A stretch of 64,000 nt of DNA from Acidimicrobiaceae bacterium (GTDB taxonomy: Bacteria > Actinomycetota > Acidimicrobiia > Acidimicrobiales > Aldehydirespiratoraceae): positions 10,155 to 74,154 of the forward strand of contig VXTM01000042.1 in the NCBI GenBank assembly GCA_009837445.1, read 5' to 3'. Of this stretch, positions 47,652 through 55,639 are shown in pieces (position 1 is the stretch's first letter; every line of letters starts with the position of its first letter). The notes beneath the pieces are model-generated. The model worked only from the letters and a program-made list of their open reading frames with translations, searched no databases and had not been told where the DNA came from. The position numbers were made by a program, and so were the translations under genes.

Positions 47652-48899
47652 GTGCGGTTCGGCGTCTTCTACGAACTCCAGATGCCCCGCCCCTGGAGCG
47701 CGGACTCCGAGGAACGGCTCCTGGCCGAGGCCATCGAGCAGGTCGAGGTGGCCGACGAGGTCGGCATCGACGTGGCCTGGGCGGTTGAGCACCACTTCCT
47801 TGAGGAGTACTCGCACTGCTCCGCGCCCGAGGTCTTCCTGTCGGCCTGCGCGGCCCGCACCAAGCGCATCCGCCTCGGCCACGGCATCCGCCAAGCGCCG
47901 CCCGCCTACAACCATCCGGCCCGCACCGCCGAGTGCGTCGCCACCCTGGACCTGATCTCCGGCGGAAGGGTCGAGTTCGGCATCGGCGAGGGCGCCACCC
48001 GCCTGGAGCTCGGCGGCTTCGGCATCCCGGCCAAGCAGAAGCGGGCCATGAGCCTCGAGGCGGGTGAGCAGATCGCCAACATGATGGCAATGTCGCCCTA
48101 CCCCGGCTTCGAGGGCGAGTACTTCTCGATGCCATGCCGCGACGTGATCCCCAAGCCGGTGCAGAAGCCCCACCCGCCCATGTGGATCGCCTGCACTAAC
48201 CGCACCACCATCGAGCTGGCCGCCCGCCGGGGCCTCGGCGCCCTGGCCTTCGCCTTCGTGGACCCGGCCGAGGCCCGGCACTGGGCCGACGTGTACTACG
48301 ACATCATCCGCAGCGACGAGTGCGTGCCCCTCGGCCACAGCGTCAACGCCAACATCGCGGTCGTCACCGGCTTCTCACTGCACGAGGACCGGGCCGAGGC
48401 CATCCGGAGGGGCTTCGACGGGTTCCATTTCTTCGCCTACGCGCTGCGCCAGCTGGTGGTGCACCACACCATCCCCGGCCACTCCGACATCTGGGACCGC
48501 TACGAGGCCCAGCGGGGCTCGGCCCTCGAGGACGCGGTGGCCGCCGCCCTCGATGCCGGCGACGACTACGCCGACACCATCGGCACGCCTGCCGACGCAG
48601 TCCGCTGGCTCAAGGAGGCCGAGGGTTCCGGCATCGACCACGTCATCTTCCTCCAGCAGGGCGGCAAGAACCGCCACACCGACATCTGCGACAGCCTGCG
48701 GCTGTTCGGATCGGACGTGCTGGGCGAGTTCACGGCCGGACGTGAAGAGCGCGACGCGGCCAAGGCCGACGAGTTGGCCCCCTATATCGAGAAGGCTCTG
48801 GCCCGCAAGGAGTGGATGCGCCCGCTGGAGCGCGACGAGGTGCCGGTGGTGGAGGCCTCCGTGGTGCACGCCGTCGTCCCCTCCAGCCCCATCAGCTGA
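47652..48899 (+). CDS. LLM-class flavin-dependent oxidoreductase (long form)
   Basis: This 415-residue luciferase-like protein is longer than, and clearly different from, the two LLM paralogues at 25.8 and 31.2 kb. It has VRFGVFYELQMPRPW at the start, AWAVEHHFLEEYSHC, GRVEFGIGEGATRLELGGFG and HPPMWIACTNRTTIE. This pattern fits alkanal monooxygenase-like, FMN-dependent members. The tail after about residue 350 is helical and charged. The GTG at 47652 is 46 bp after the dioxygenase stop and has its own -10-like hexamer. The substrate is unknown. Confidence 0.86.
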   Translation: MRFGVFYELQMPRPWSADSEERLLAEAIEQVEVADEVGIDVAWAVEHHFLEEYSHCSAPEVFLSACAARTKRIRLGHGIRQAPPAYNHPARTAECVATLDLISGGRVEFGIGEGATRLELGGFGIPAKQKRAMSLEAGEQIANMMAMSPYPGFEGEYFSMPCRDVIPKPVQKPHPPMWIACTNRTTIELAARRGLGALAFAFVDPAEARHWADVYYDIIRSDECVPLGHSVNANIAVVTGFSLHEDRAEAIRRGFDGFHFFAYALRQLVVHHTIPGHSDIWDRYEAQRGSALEDAVAAALDAGDDYADTIGTPADAVRWLKEAEGSGIDHVIFLQQGGKNRHTDICDSLRLFGSDVLGEFTAGREERDAAKADELAPYIEKALARKEWMRPLERDEVPVVEASVVHAVVPSSPIS

Positions 48900-49029
48900 T
48901 CCCGCGAATTCAGCGGGAACTTTGGGGAATCGCAAGAACGCAGGATCTTGCCGGGGCGTGCAGCTCCGGTGCGAGGGCGGTTCCGGCCACCCTGACGTTC
49001 ATTGTCGCCATGAGGGAGCAGAAGCCGTT

Positions 49030-50136
49030 GTGCAGGTAGCACCGCCGGGACTGAAGGGCCTAGCCGTCGCGGACACCGTGCTCGGCGCAGTCAAGGGCAC
49101 CGAGGGCTTCTACCACTACCGCCAGCACGACGCGGCCGAGTTGGCCCGCAGCCGCACGCTGGAGGACGTCTGGACCCTGCAGATCGACGGGGCGCTGCCG
49201 CCTGATGTGAGCGCCATCGATGCCGGTCCTCTGCGGGCACTGCCGCCGGAGGCCGCGGCGGTGGTGGACGCAGCCTCCGCGAGGCTCGACGATCCCATGG
49301 CCGTGCTGCGGATCGGCCTGCTCGCGGTGGGCGCGCAGGAAGACCGGGGACCGCTGCTGGACCGCACCACCGCCCAGCGCCGCGATGACGCCCTGCGATT
49401 GGCCGCGATCGTGCCGACCGTGCTGGCCCGCCATCACCGTCGCCGTCAAGGGCTGGACCCGATCGAGCCCGATCAGGCGCTCCCGCACACGCAGGACTAC
49501 CTGCGCATGACCACCGGCGCCGGACCCGATCAGGCGGCTGCCCGGGCCGTTGAGCAGTACCTGGTGGCCACCCTCGACCATGGCTTCAACGCGTCCACGT
49601 TCACCAGCCGGGTGGTGGCCAGCACGGGCGCCGACATGGCCGGCTCGCTCGTGGCTGCCGTCGGCGCGCTCAGTGGTCCGCTGCACGGCGGCGCTCCCAG
49701 CCGGGCCATGGAGATGGTCACAGAGATCGGCTCGCCCGCCCGGGCCGGGCCCTGGACGCGGTCCCGCCTGGAGGACGGCCACAAGATCATGGGCTTCGGG
49801 CACGCCGTGTACCGGGCCGCCGACCCGAGGGGAGTGGTACTGCGGGCCGCGGCCGAGAGCCTGGGCGGGGACCTTGTCTCGTCGGCGGCCGCCATAGAGG
49901 AGGAGATACTGCGGGTCCTGGCCGAATGGCGGCCGGGCAACCGCATTGTCACCAACGTCGAGTACTGGGCTGGGGTGGTGCTGGAACTGGCGGGACTGCC
50001 CCGCGACATGTTCACGCCTACGTTCGCGGTGAGCAGAACGATCGGCTGGAGCGCCCATGTTCTCGAGCAGGCCGAAGCGGGCAAGATCCTGCGGCCCAGC
50101 GCGCGCTACGTCGGCCCGGAACCGGCTCGAGCCTGA
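49030..50136 (+). CDS. Citrate synthase (CitA-like actinobacterial form)
   Basis: This 368-residue enzyme condenses oxaloacetate with acetyl-CoA (or propionyl-CoA in the methylcitrate forms). Catalytic His residues are H219 in SGPLHGGAP and H258 in GFGHAVYR. The third catalytic position, Asp in the usual NVDxxSG motif, is Glu here (NVEYWAG). I recall a Glu at this place in other actinobacterial CitA-like enzymes, so this may be lineage-typical. The GTG at 49030 has GGGAG 11 nt upstream and is the first start that keeps the family N-terminus (GLKGLAVADT). It is followed by the P450 gene on the same strand after 100 bp. Confidence 0.9.
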   Translation: MQVAPPGLKGLAVADTVLGAVKGTEGFYHYRQHDAAELARSRTLEDVWTLQIDGALPPDVSAIDAGPLRALPPEAAAVVDAASARLDDPMAVLRIGLLAVGAQEDRGPLLDRTTAQRRDDALRLAAIVPTVLARHHRRRQGLDPIEPDQALPHTQDYLRMTTGAGPDQAAARAVEQYLVATLDHGFNASTFTSRVVASTGADMAGSLVAAVGALSGPLHGGAPSRAMEMVTEIGSPARAGPWTRSRLEDGHKIMGFGHAVYRAADPRGVVLRAAAESLGGDLVSSAAAIEEEILRVLAEWRPGNRIVTNVEYWAGVVLELAGLPRDMFTPTFAVSRTIGWSAHVLEQAEAGKILRPSARYVGPEPARA

Positions 50137-50164
50137 GGAGTTGCATGGGGTGGCTCCGAGAGGT

Positions 50165-50196
50165 ATCTTCCTGGGAAGTAATCTTCCTGGGAAGGT
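50165..50196 (+). repeat. Tandem pair of palindromes upstream of the P450 gene
   Basis: Two direct 16-bp copies start with atcttcctgggaag. Each contains the palindrome CTTCC-TG-GGAAG (50167-50178 and 50183-50194), so the two sites are spaced by 16 bp. They lie 40-70 bp before the P450 start and look like a double operator. Confidence 0.6.
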
Positions 50197-50236
50197 AAAT
50201 CCGGGGAGTCCGCGACCACGGATGGGAGGTGTGGAG

Positions 50237-51616
50237 GTGACGATCGTCGACAAGGAATCGACTGCCTGTCCGGTGGACCACGGTCAGCAGTCCTGTCCAG
50301 CTGCGGACGCTGACCTCTGGGACTTCGACATGTTCCAGCGCCAGGACCACCACGCGGTTCTGGAGCGGCTGCGGGAGACCGACCCGGGCATCCACTGGGT
50401 GGACGAGGGAGACAAGGGCTCGGGCTACTGGGCCATCACCCGCCAGGCCCACCTCAAGGAGGTCAACCGCCGGGCCGACGTGTTCTCGTCCAGCCACAGC
50501 GGCACACAGATGCGCGATCCCGATCAGCGGGAGTGGGCGTCGGGCATCATGAACGACCTGACGCTGATCGACATGGACGCGCCCCGCCACACCCGCTACC
50601 GCAAGCTCGTCAACCGGGGCTTCACGCCGCGGATGATCAACCTGCTCGAGGACTACCTCCAGAACCGCACCGACATCATCCTGGACCGGGTGGTTGAGGC
50701 AGGCAGCTGCGACTTCGTGCGGGACATCTCGGCCGAGCTGCCCCTTCAGGCCATTGCCGAGATGATGGGCATTCCCGTCGAGGACCGCTCCAAGGTGTTC
50801 GACTGGACCAACGCCATGGTCGGCGGCGAGGACCCCGACTTCATCAAGAGCCGCGACGACATCCTCCAGAACGCGGCCGAGCTCTTCGGCTACTCCCACC
50901 AGCTCCAGATGGAGCGCCGCGGCACGCCCTCCGACGACATCGTCACCACGCTGCTGTCGGCCGACATCGACGGCGAGGCCCTTTCCGAGATCGAGTTCGA
51001 CATGTTCTTCCTGATCCTGTGCGTGGCCGGCAACGAGACCACCCGCAACTCGATTACCCGCGGGATGATGGCCTTCTTCGAGTTCGGTGACCAGTGGGAG
51101 AAGTTCGTGGCCGATCCCGACCGCCACATGGAGACCGCGGTGGAGGAGATCGTCCGCTGGGCCACCCCGGTCATGTACTTCCGCCGCCAGGCCCTCGCCG
51201 ACTACGAGATCGGTGGCGTGAGGATCGCCGCGGGCGACAAGGTGCTCATGTGGCACGTTGCCGCCAACCGCGACCCGCGGGCGTTCGAGGACCCGTGGCG
51301 GTTCGACATCGAGCGCACCCCCAACGACCATGTCGGCTTCGGTGGTGGCGGCCCGCACTACTGCCTGGGCGCCAGCCTGGCCCGCATGGAGATCCGCCTG
51401 ATGTTCCGCGAGATCGCCCGGCGCATGCCCGACATCCGTCTGGACGGCGAGCCCGACTACCTGCGTTCCAACTTCATCGGCGGGGTCAAGCGGCTGCCGG
51501 TGGCCTACACGCCGTCGCCGTCGCACAACACCGCGCCGCTGCACCGGCTCGGCTCCGCGGCCGGCGTTTCCGGAACCGTCGGGTACGGCGGCAACGTGGA
51601 GCGCACCGCCTCCTGA
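50237..51616 (+). CDS. Cytochrome P450 (stand-alone)
   Basis: This 459-residue P450 has the I-helix VAGNETTR, the ExxR motif in EEIVRW, and heme-binding FGGGGPHYCLG with the axial Cys at C376. An N-terminal stretch with VDKESTACPVDH precedes the first helix, and a Gly/Ser-rich tail of about 30 residues follows the usual end (KRLPVAYTP). Close relatives include the CYP125/CYP142-like group that attack steroid or alkyl chains, but I do not assign a substrate. I chose the GTG at 50237 because GGGAGG lies 7 nt upstream. Two in-frame starts occur a few codons earlier. A tandem palindrome upstream suggests specific control. Confidence 0.93.
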   Translation: MTIVDKESTACPVDHGQQSCPAADADLWDFDMFQRQDHHAVLERLRETDPGIHWVDEGDKGSGYWAITRQAHLKEVNRRADVFSSSHSGTQMRDPDQREWASGIMNDLTLIDMDAPRHTRYRKLVNRGFTPRMINLLEDYLQNRTDIILDRVVEAGSCDFVRDISAELPLQAIAEMMGIPVEDRSKVFDWTNAMVGGEDPDFIKSRDDILQNAAELFGYSHQLQMERRGTPSDDIVTTLLSADIDGEALSEIEFDMFFLILCVAGNETTRNSITRGMMAFFEFGDQWEKFVADPDRHMETAVEEIVRWATPVMYFRRQALADYEIGGVRIAAGDKVLMWHVAANRDPRAFEDPWRFDIERTPNDHVGFGGGGPHYCLGASLARMEIRLMFREIARRMPDIRLDGEPDYLRSNFIGGVKRLPVAYTPSPSHNTAPLHRLGSAAGVSGTVGYGGNVERTAS

Positions 51617-51837
51617 CGGAGCACGGCGTGCGGTAGCCGCGATCGCGAGGGCTCGCCGGAGTGCTCAGCGAGGCCGCGGCCCGAGCGACCCGTGAGCGCA
51701 GCGAACACGAGCGGAATACATCCGTCCTCGACGCGACTAGTTCGCACCAATTGGCGCGCCCTCTAAGGTGGCCAGGAGCCGGCCAACCGCAGGCTCCACA
51801 GCTACCAGGGACTTGCGACGTGTCGGAGTTGAGTCCA
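51617..51837. other. Intergenic stretch without a recognisable gene
   Basis: I see no gene, RNA or convincing regulatory site here. It leads directly into the homocysteine methyltransferase remnant and may hold decayed sequence from its upstream region. Confidence 0.5.
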
Positions 51838-51975
51838 TGACGGCCCCATCGGTGCGCTCCTGGATACCAAGGGATACGTCGTGGCCGACGGGGCTATGGG
51901 CACCCAACTCTTCTCGGTCAGCCTCAGCGCGGGCAATCCTCCCGAGGCGTGGAACGTTCACCACGCCGTTGAGCA
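51838..51975 (+). pseudogene. N-terminal remnant of a second homocysteine S-methyltransferase gene
   Basis: After an ATGACGGCC start the correct reading needs a one-base shift. The frame then reads VADGAMGTQLFSVSLSAGNP and PEAWNVHHAVE, which closely matches residues about 20-50 of the intact enzyme encoded at 45.6-46.6 kb (VADGAMGTQLFAVGLSAGDP and PEAWNVHHADE). Homology stops where the 3' end of the sugar permease gene begins. About 45 codons remain of a protein of more than 300 residues, and no other piece is in the window. This is a broken gene copy, probably cut when the sugar-transport cassette arrived or rearranged. Confidence 0.8.
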
Positions 51976-51976
51976 C

Positions 51977-52894
51977 TCAGCCCTTGACGGCGGCCGCCGC
52001 GAGCCCCTCGCGGAAGTACCGCTGGAAGGTGAAGAACACGATCGCCATCGGGATCGTCGTCAGCAGGCTGGCTGCCATGAGGGTGTTCCAAGGGTTGTTC
52101 TCACCGAAGGCCCCTCGCAGCAGCGCCAACCCGACCGGCAGGGTGCGGATGTCGGCATTGGACGGCGCGGCCAGCAGCGAGTGAAGGAACTCGTTCCAAG
52201 TCCCTTGCACGCTCAGCACAGTGAGGGCGATGAGGCCCGGGCTCACCAGCGGCAGGAGGATGCGGCTGTAGGTCTGCCAGAGCGTCGCGCCGTCGATGGC
52301 GGCGGCCTCCTCGATCTCGTGCGGAACCTGGTCGAAGAAGCCCTTCATGATGAAGATGGCGAAGGCGTCGAACATCAGCGGCAGGATCAGGCCCCAGTAG
52401 GTGTTGAGGATCCCGAGTTGCTTCATCACCAGGAACTTCGGGATGACGAGGACGATGCCCGGTATCGCCTGCACCGCGATGATCGCGCCGAAGATGAACC
52501 ACCTTCCCCTGAAGCGCAGCCGGGACAGCGCGAAACCGGCCATGGTGGCCAGCACCAGCCGGCCCAGCGTCACCGACACGGTCTGGATCGTCGAGTTGAG
52601 CGCCCACCGAGGGATGCGGATCCGCTCCCTGTTGAGCCTCTCCACGCCGTCGAGGGTCGGACTGCCGAGTCCACCGTCGAAGCCGAGCCCGGTCGGGTTC
52701 TGGGCTATGTCGGGCAGCGTCTTGAACGATGAGATAGCGGCGAGGACGAAGGGCATGATGAACATCAGCGCGAAGAACACCAGCAGTGCGTAGGACACCG
52801 TCAGCCTGATGCGCCGGATCCACAGGCGGACGGCATCGCGCTCCAGCAGCGGCACCGGCCTGACAGCCTCAGACGTCGTGCCGGAGCGGGCCAT
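51977..52894 (-). CDS. Carbohydrate ABC transporter permease (MalG type)
   Basis: This 305-residue membrane protein is the second permease of a CUT1-type sugar importer. It has an N-terminal helix, a MalG-like IMKGFFDQVPHEIEEAAAID coupling loop (EAA motif) and a C-terminal QRYFREGLAAAAVKG end that is typical of the family. The ATG at 52894 overlaps the MalF stop (TGATG). The longer open frame upstream is out of frame with MalF and is not coding. No ATPase gene is present in the cassette. CUT1 systems often share one ATPase encoded elsewhere. Confidence 0.92.
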   Translation of the reverse strand: MARSGTTSEAVRPVPLLERDAVRLWIRRIRLTVSYALLVFFALMFIMPFVLAAISSFKTLPDIAQNPTGLGFDGGLGSPTLDGVERLNRERIRIPRWALNSTIQTVSVTLGRLVLATMAGFALSRLRFRGRWFIFGAIIAVQAIPGIVLVIPKFLVMKQLGILNTYWGLILPLMFDAFAIFIMKGFFDQVPHEIEEAAAIDGATLWQTYSRILLPLVSPGLIALTVLSVQGTWNEFLHSLLAAPSNADIRTLPVGLALLRGAFGENNPWNTLMAASLLTTIPMAIVFFTFQRYFREGLAAAAVKG

Positions 52895-53988
52895 CAGGAC
52901 CAGTCCCGGTTCCGCATCAGCCGGCGCTGGAGCACCGTGAAGGCCATGATGATCACGAACAGGACGACCGCGACGGCGGCCCCCAGGCTGGCCTCGCCGT
53001 TCTGGAAGGTCTGGAAATAGGTGAGAAAGGCCGGGGTGAGCGTTGTCTTCTCCGGGCCCCCAAAGCTGATCACGAAGATCTGGTCGAACACCTGCCACGT
53101 GCCGATGAGGCCGAGGGTCACGACGAACGTGATGGTGGGCTTGAGCAGCGGCACGGTTATGAGGCGGAACCGCTGCCACCACGTGGCTCCGTCGATCTCG
53201 GCGGCCTCCTGCACCGAGGGCGAGATGTTCTGGAGGGCGGCCAGGAATATCAGCATCAGGATCCCGGTGGTGGTCCAGGTGACCAGGATCATGATGGACA
53301 GCATCGCCACCGACGGTCCGCTGATCCATTCCCACAGCGGCAGGCTCAGGATCTCGGTGTCGTCCATCCATCCCGGAGCGGAGTCCACTCCGGCCACGCC
53401 GAGGATGTTGTGGATCACCCCGTTGGGGTTGGCCAGCCAGTTGATGTCCTGGAACGGCAGCACCGCGTTGACCGCGCCCCTGGTCTGGAACAGGAACAGG
53501 AAGATGAGCGACACCGCGATCGAGCTGGTGATGGTGGGGAAGTAGTAGGCGGTCCGGAAGAAGCCCTTGCCCTTGAGGCGTCTCTGGTTGAGGATGACCG
53601 CCAGGAACAGCGCGATGGCGGTCTGGGTCGGTACGACGCCGGCCACGTAATAGAAGTTGTTGCGGATCGAGAGCGCGAAGTCCCTGCGCCTGACGCCGTC
53701 GTCGGTGATCAGCTGCCGGTACTGGTCGAACCCGACGAACTCGCTGTCGAACGGTGCGGTTATGCCGCTCCAGTCCCGCAGGCTGACCAGCAGCGACATG
53801 ATGATCGGGGCACCCAGGAAGATGCACAGCCCGATGATGGCGGGCGACACGAAGATCCAGCCCCAGACGCCCTCGCCCTTGAAGATCTGGGCCCGCTGGG
53901 GGGTGTTCGCAGCGCGGAGGCGACGGAGCCAGCCACGGCGATCTCGACCGCCTGCTGCCAGGGTTGTCGTCGCAACAGCCAGATCCAA
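52894..53988 (-). CDS. Carbohydrate ABC transporter permease (MalF type)
   Basis: This protein of about 364 residues has a MalF-like fold, with VSPAIIGLCIFLGAPIIMS as an early membrane helix and VQEAAEIDGATWWQRF (EAA motif) as the coupling loop. A periplasmic insert of about 60 residues (INWLANPNGVIHN, then DDTEILSLPLWEW) follows the third helix. The start is uncertain. A TTG at 53988 opens the frame but sits directly behind a G-rich run without normal spacing. It pairs with the MalG-type permease and the binding protein encoded 135 bp upstream. Confidence 0.88.
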   Translation of the reverse strand: MDLAVATTTLAAGGRDRRGWLRRLRAANTPQRAQIFKGEGVWGWIFVSPAIIGLCIFLGAPIIMSLLVSLRDWSGITAPFDSEFVGFDQYRQLITDDGVRRRDFALSIRNNFYYVAGVVPTQTAIALFLAVILNQRRLKGKGFFRTAYYFPTITSSIAVSLIFLFLFQTRGAVNAVLPFQDINWLANPNGVIHNILGVAGVDSAPGWMDDTEILSLPLWEWISGPSVAMLSIMILVTWTTTGILMLIFLAALQNISPSVQEAAEIDGATWWQRFRLITVPLLKPTITFVVTLGLIGTWQVFDQIFVISFGGPEKTTLTPAFLTYFQTFQNGEASLGAAVAVVLFVIIMAFTVLQRRLMRNRDWS

Positions 53989-54123
53989 CCCCCTCAGTCG
54001 ACGGGCCTACGACAGAAGCTAGACACACCCGCCGGGCCGGGGATGGCACTCCATGGCGCCATCCCCGAACCGGCGGACTGCGCCGGCAGCGGAGGAAGGC
54101 TGCCAGCGCGGCGGTCTAGGCGA

Positions 54124-55545
54124 TCAGAGGAGGTCCTCACCGGCCGAGACGACCTCGGCGATCAACTCGTCGACGGTGGTCTCGCCCCTGATCAGCCTCT
54201 GGAAGTTGTCGTTGAAGACGCCCTGGATCTCGCCCACGCCGGTCGGGAACTGGAACCGGGAGGCGTACTCGGCGCCGGCCACGAACGCCTGCAGCTTCGG
54301 GTTGTCGGCCACCCATGAGTCCCGCACCGAGGCTCGGGCGGGCATGACCTGGAATCCCGAGGTCCATGCGGCTGCACCCTCGGCGTTGGTCAGGTAGTCG
54401 ACCATCGCCCAGGACAGGTCGGGGTCGCTGGCGCTAGCGGGAACGCCGTAGCACACGGTGAAGGCGAAGGTGCCCGGACCCTGCGGGCCGGTCGGCAACT
54501 CGGCCACGGCCCACTCGCGATCGGGGAAGTTGTTGTTGAGGTACCCGACGATCCAGTTGCCCTCGATGGTCATGGCGGCCGCGCCGGAGGCATAGGCCTC
54601 GCCGCCCCAGCCGGTGTCGATGGCCTGCGGTGACGCCGCGTGGCCCGAGGCGAAGAGGTCGGCCAGGTACTGCAGGGCCGTGCGGCCCCCGTCGGAGTCG
54701 AGGGCGACCGCGGTGCCATCGGCGGTGAGGATGTCGGTGCCGGCTTGGAACAGGAACGCGCCGGCGCGCGAGTACTCGGCGCCGAAGCTGAGCCCGATCC
54801 GGTCATCGGTCGTGAGGGCCTCGGCCGCGGCTGCGAGCTCGGCCCAGGTGGTCGGCACGCCGATGCCAGCCTCCTCGAAGGCGGCCGGGTCATAGACAAG
54901 GCCCAGGGTCGAGAAGTCCTTGGGCGGGCAGTACCACGTGCCGTCGATGGTGAAGACGTCGCGCAGCGCGCCGTAGATGTCGTCGGGATCGCTGATCACA
55001 CCGTCGGGCACGGGGGCCAGGGCGTCCGAGGCCACCAGGTCCGGCAGCCTGCCCGAGTCGACGTAGAACAGGTCGGGCGGATCCCCGGCGACCAGCGCCG
55101 CCTGCAACGCGGCGTCGTACTCGGGCTGCGGCTCGAATCTGGCGTTCGCGCCGGTGTCGGCATTGAACTGGTCGACCAAAGCGGTGAGCTGGATGTCCTC
55201 AGCTTCCGATGAGGCCCAGCCCCATAGCTGCAGCTCCGCGCCGGTGAGATCGGGGCCGGCCGCCGCGTCGTCCATCGCACCGTCGTCGGCGTCGTCCATG
55301 GCCACGTCATCCGCGTCGTCCATGGCAGCGTCGTCCGCGTCATCCATGGCCGCATCATCGGAATCGTCCATGGTCGCATCGTCCGCGTCATCCATGGCCG
55401 CATCGTCGGTAGCCGACGTGCCGGTGTCCGCTGCCGGTTGCGAGGCGGGAGTTTCGCCGCCGTCGTCATCGTCATCACCGCAGGCCGCGGCAATGACCGT
55501 GAATGCGAGCAGCACGGCCAGCATCCTCAGCCACATGTTTCTCAT
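54124..55545 (-). CDS. Carbohydrate ABC transporter substrate-binding lipoprotein with Asp-rich repeat linker
   Basis: This 473-residue lipoprotein has a signal peptide with lipobox (IAAAC), an Asp-rich linker made of 8-residue MDDADDAA repeats (about residues 45-100), and a sugar-binding fold of the extracellular family 1 type (ELQLWGWASSEAED, then DPPDLFYVDSGRLPDLV, TWYCPPKDFSTLGLVYD and GAAAMTIEGNWIVGYL). It should capture an oligosaccharide outside the cell. The ATG at 55545 has GGGAGGG upstream. The LacI-type regulator gene next to it and the debranching-type glycosidase gene suggest an alpha-glucan as ligand, which is inference. Confidence 0.92.
   Translation of the reverse strand: MRNMWLRMLAVLLAFTVIAAACGDDDDDGGETPASQPAADTGTSATDDAAMDDADDATMDDSDDAAMDDADDAAMDDADDVAMDDADDGAMDDAAAGPDLTGAELQLWGWASSEAEDIQLTALVDQFNADTGANARFEPQPEYDAALQAALVAGDPPDLFYVDSGRLPDLVASDALAPVPDGVISDPDDIYGALRDVFTIDGTWYCPPKDFSTLGLVYDPAAFEEAGIGVPTTWAELAAAAEALTTDDRIGLSFGAEYSRAGAFLFQAGTDILTADGTAVALDSDGGRTALQYLADLFASGHAASPQAIDTGWGGEAYASGAAAMTIEGNWIVGYLNNNFPDREWAVAELPTGPQGPGTFAFTVCYGVPASASDPDLSWAMVDYLTNAEGAAAWTSGFQVMPARASVRDSWVADNPKLQAFVAGAEYASRFQFPTGVGEIQGVFNDNFQRLIRGETTVDELIAEVVSAGEDLL
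55273..55392 (-). repeat. 24-bp tandem repeat, five copies, in the sugar-binding lipoprotein gene
   Basis: Five 24-bp units start at 55273, 55297, 55321, 55345 and 55369, with a partial sixth. They encode MDDADDAA-type octapeptides. The units differ at several third positions, so this array is moderately diverged. Confidence 0.93.
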
Positions 55546-55639
55546 TGGTTTCCCTCCCGGGTAGGTGGAGCCGCGGCGCCGATCGTGGCGGCGCGGCCTG
55601 GTTGGTTGATCCGTCTTCTCGGGAACCGTCGGCATTGCC

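Noticed and set aside
51977-54049. A 690-residue frame that appears to fuse an extra N-terminal part to the MalG-type permease
   Set aside because: The N-terminal part is the MalF gene read in the wrong frame. The TGATG overlap at 52894 shows two separate proteins.
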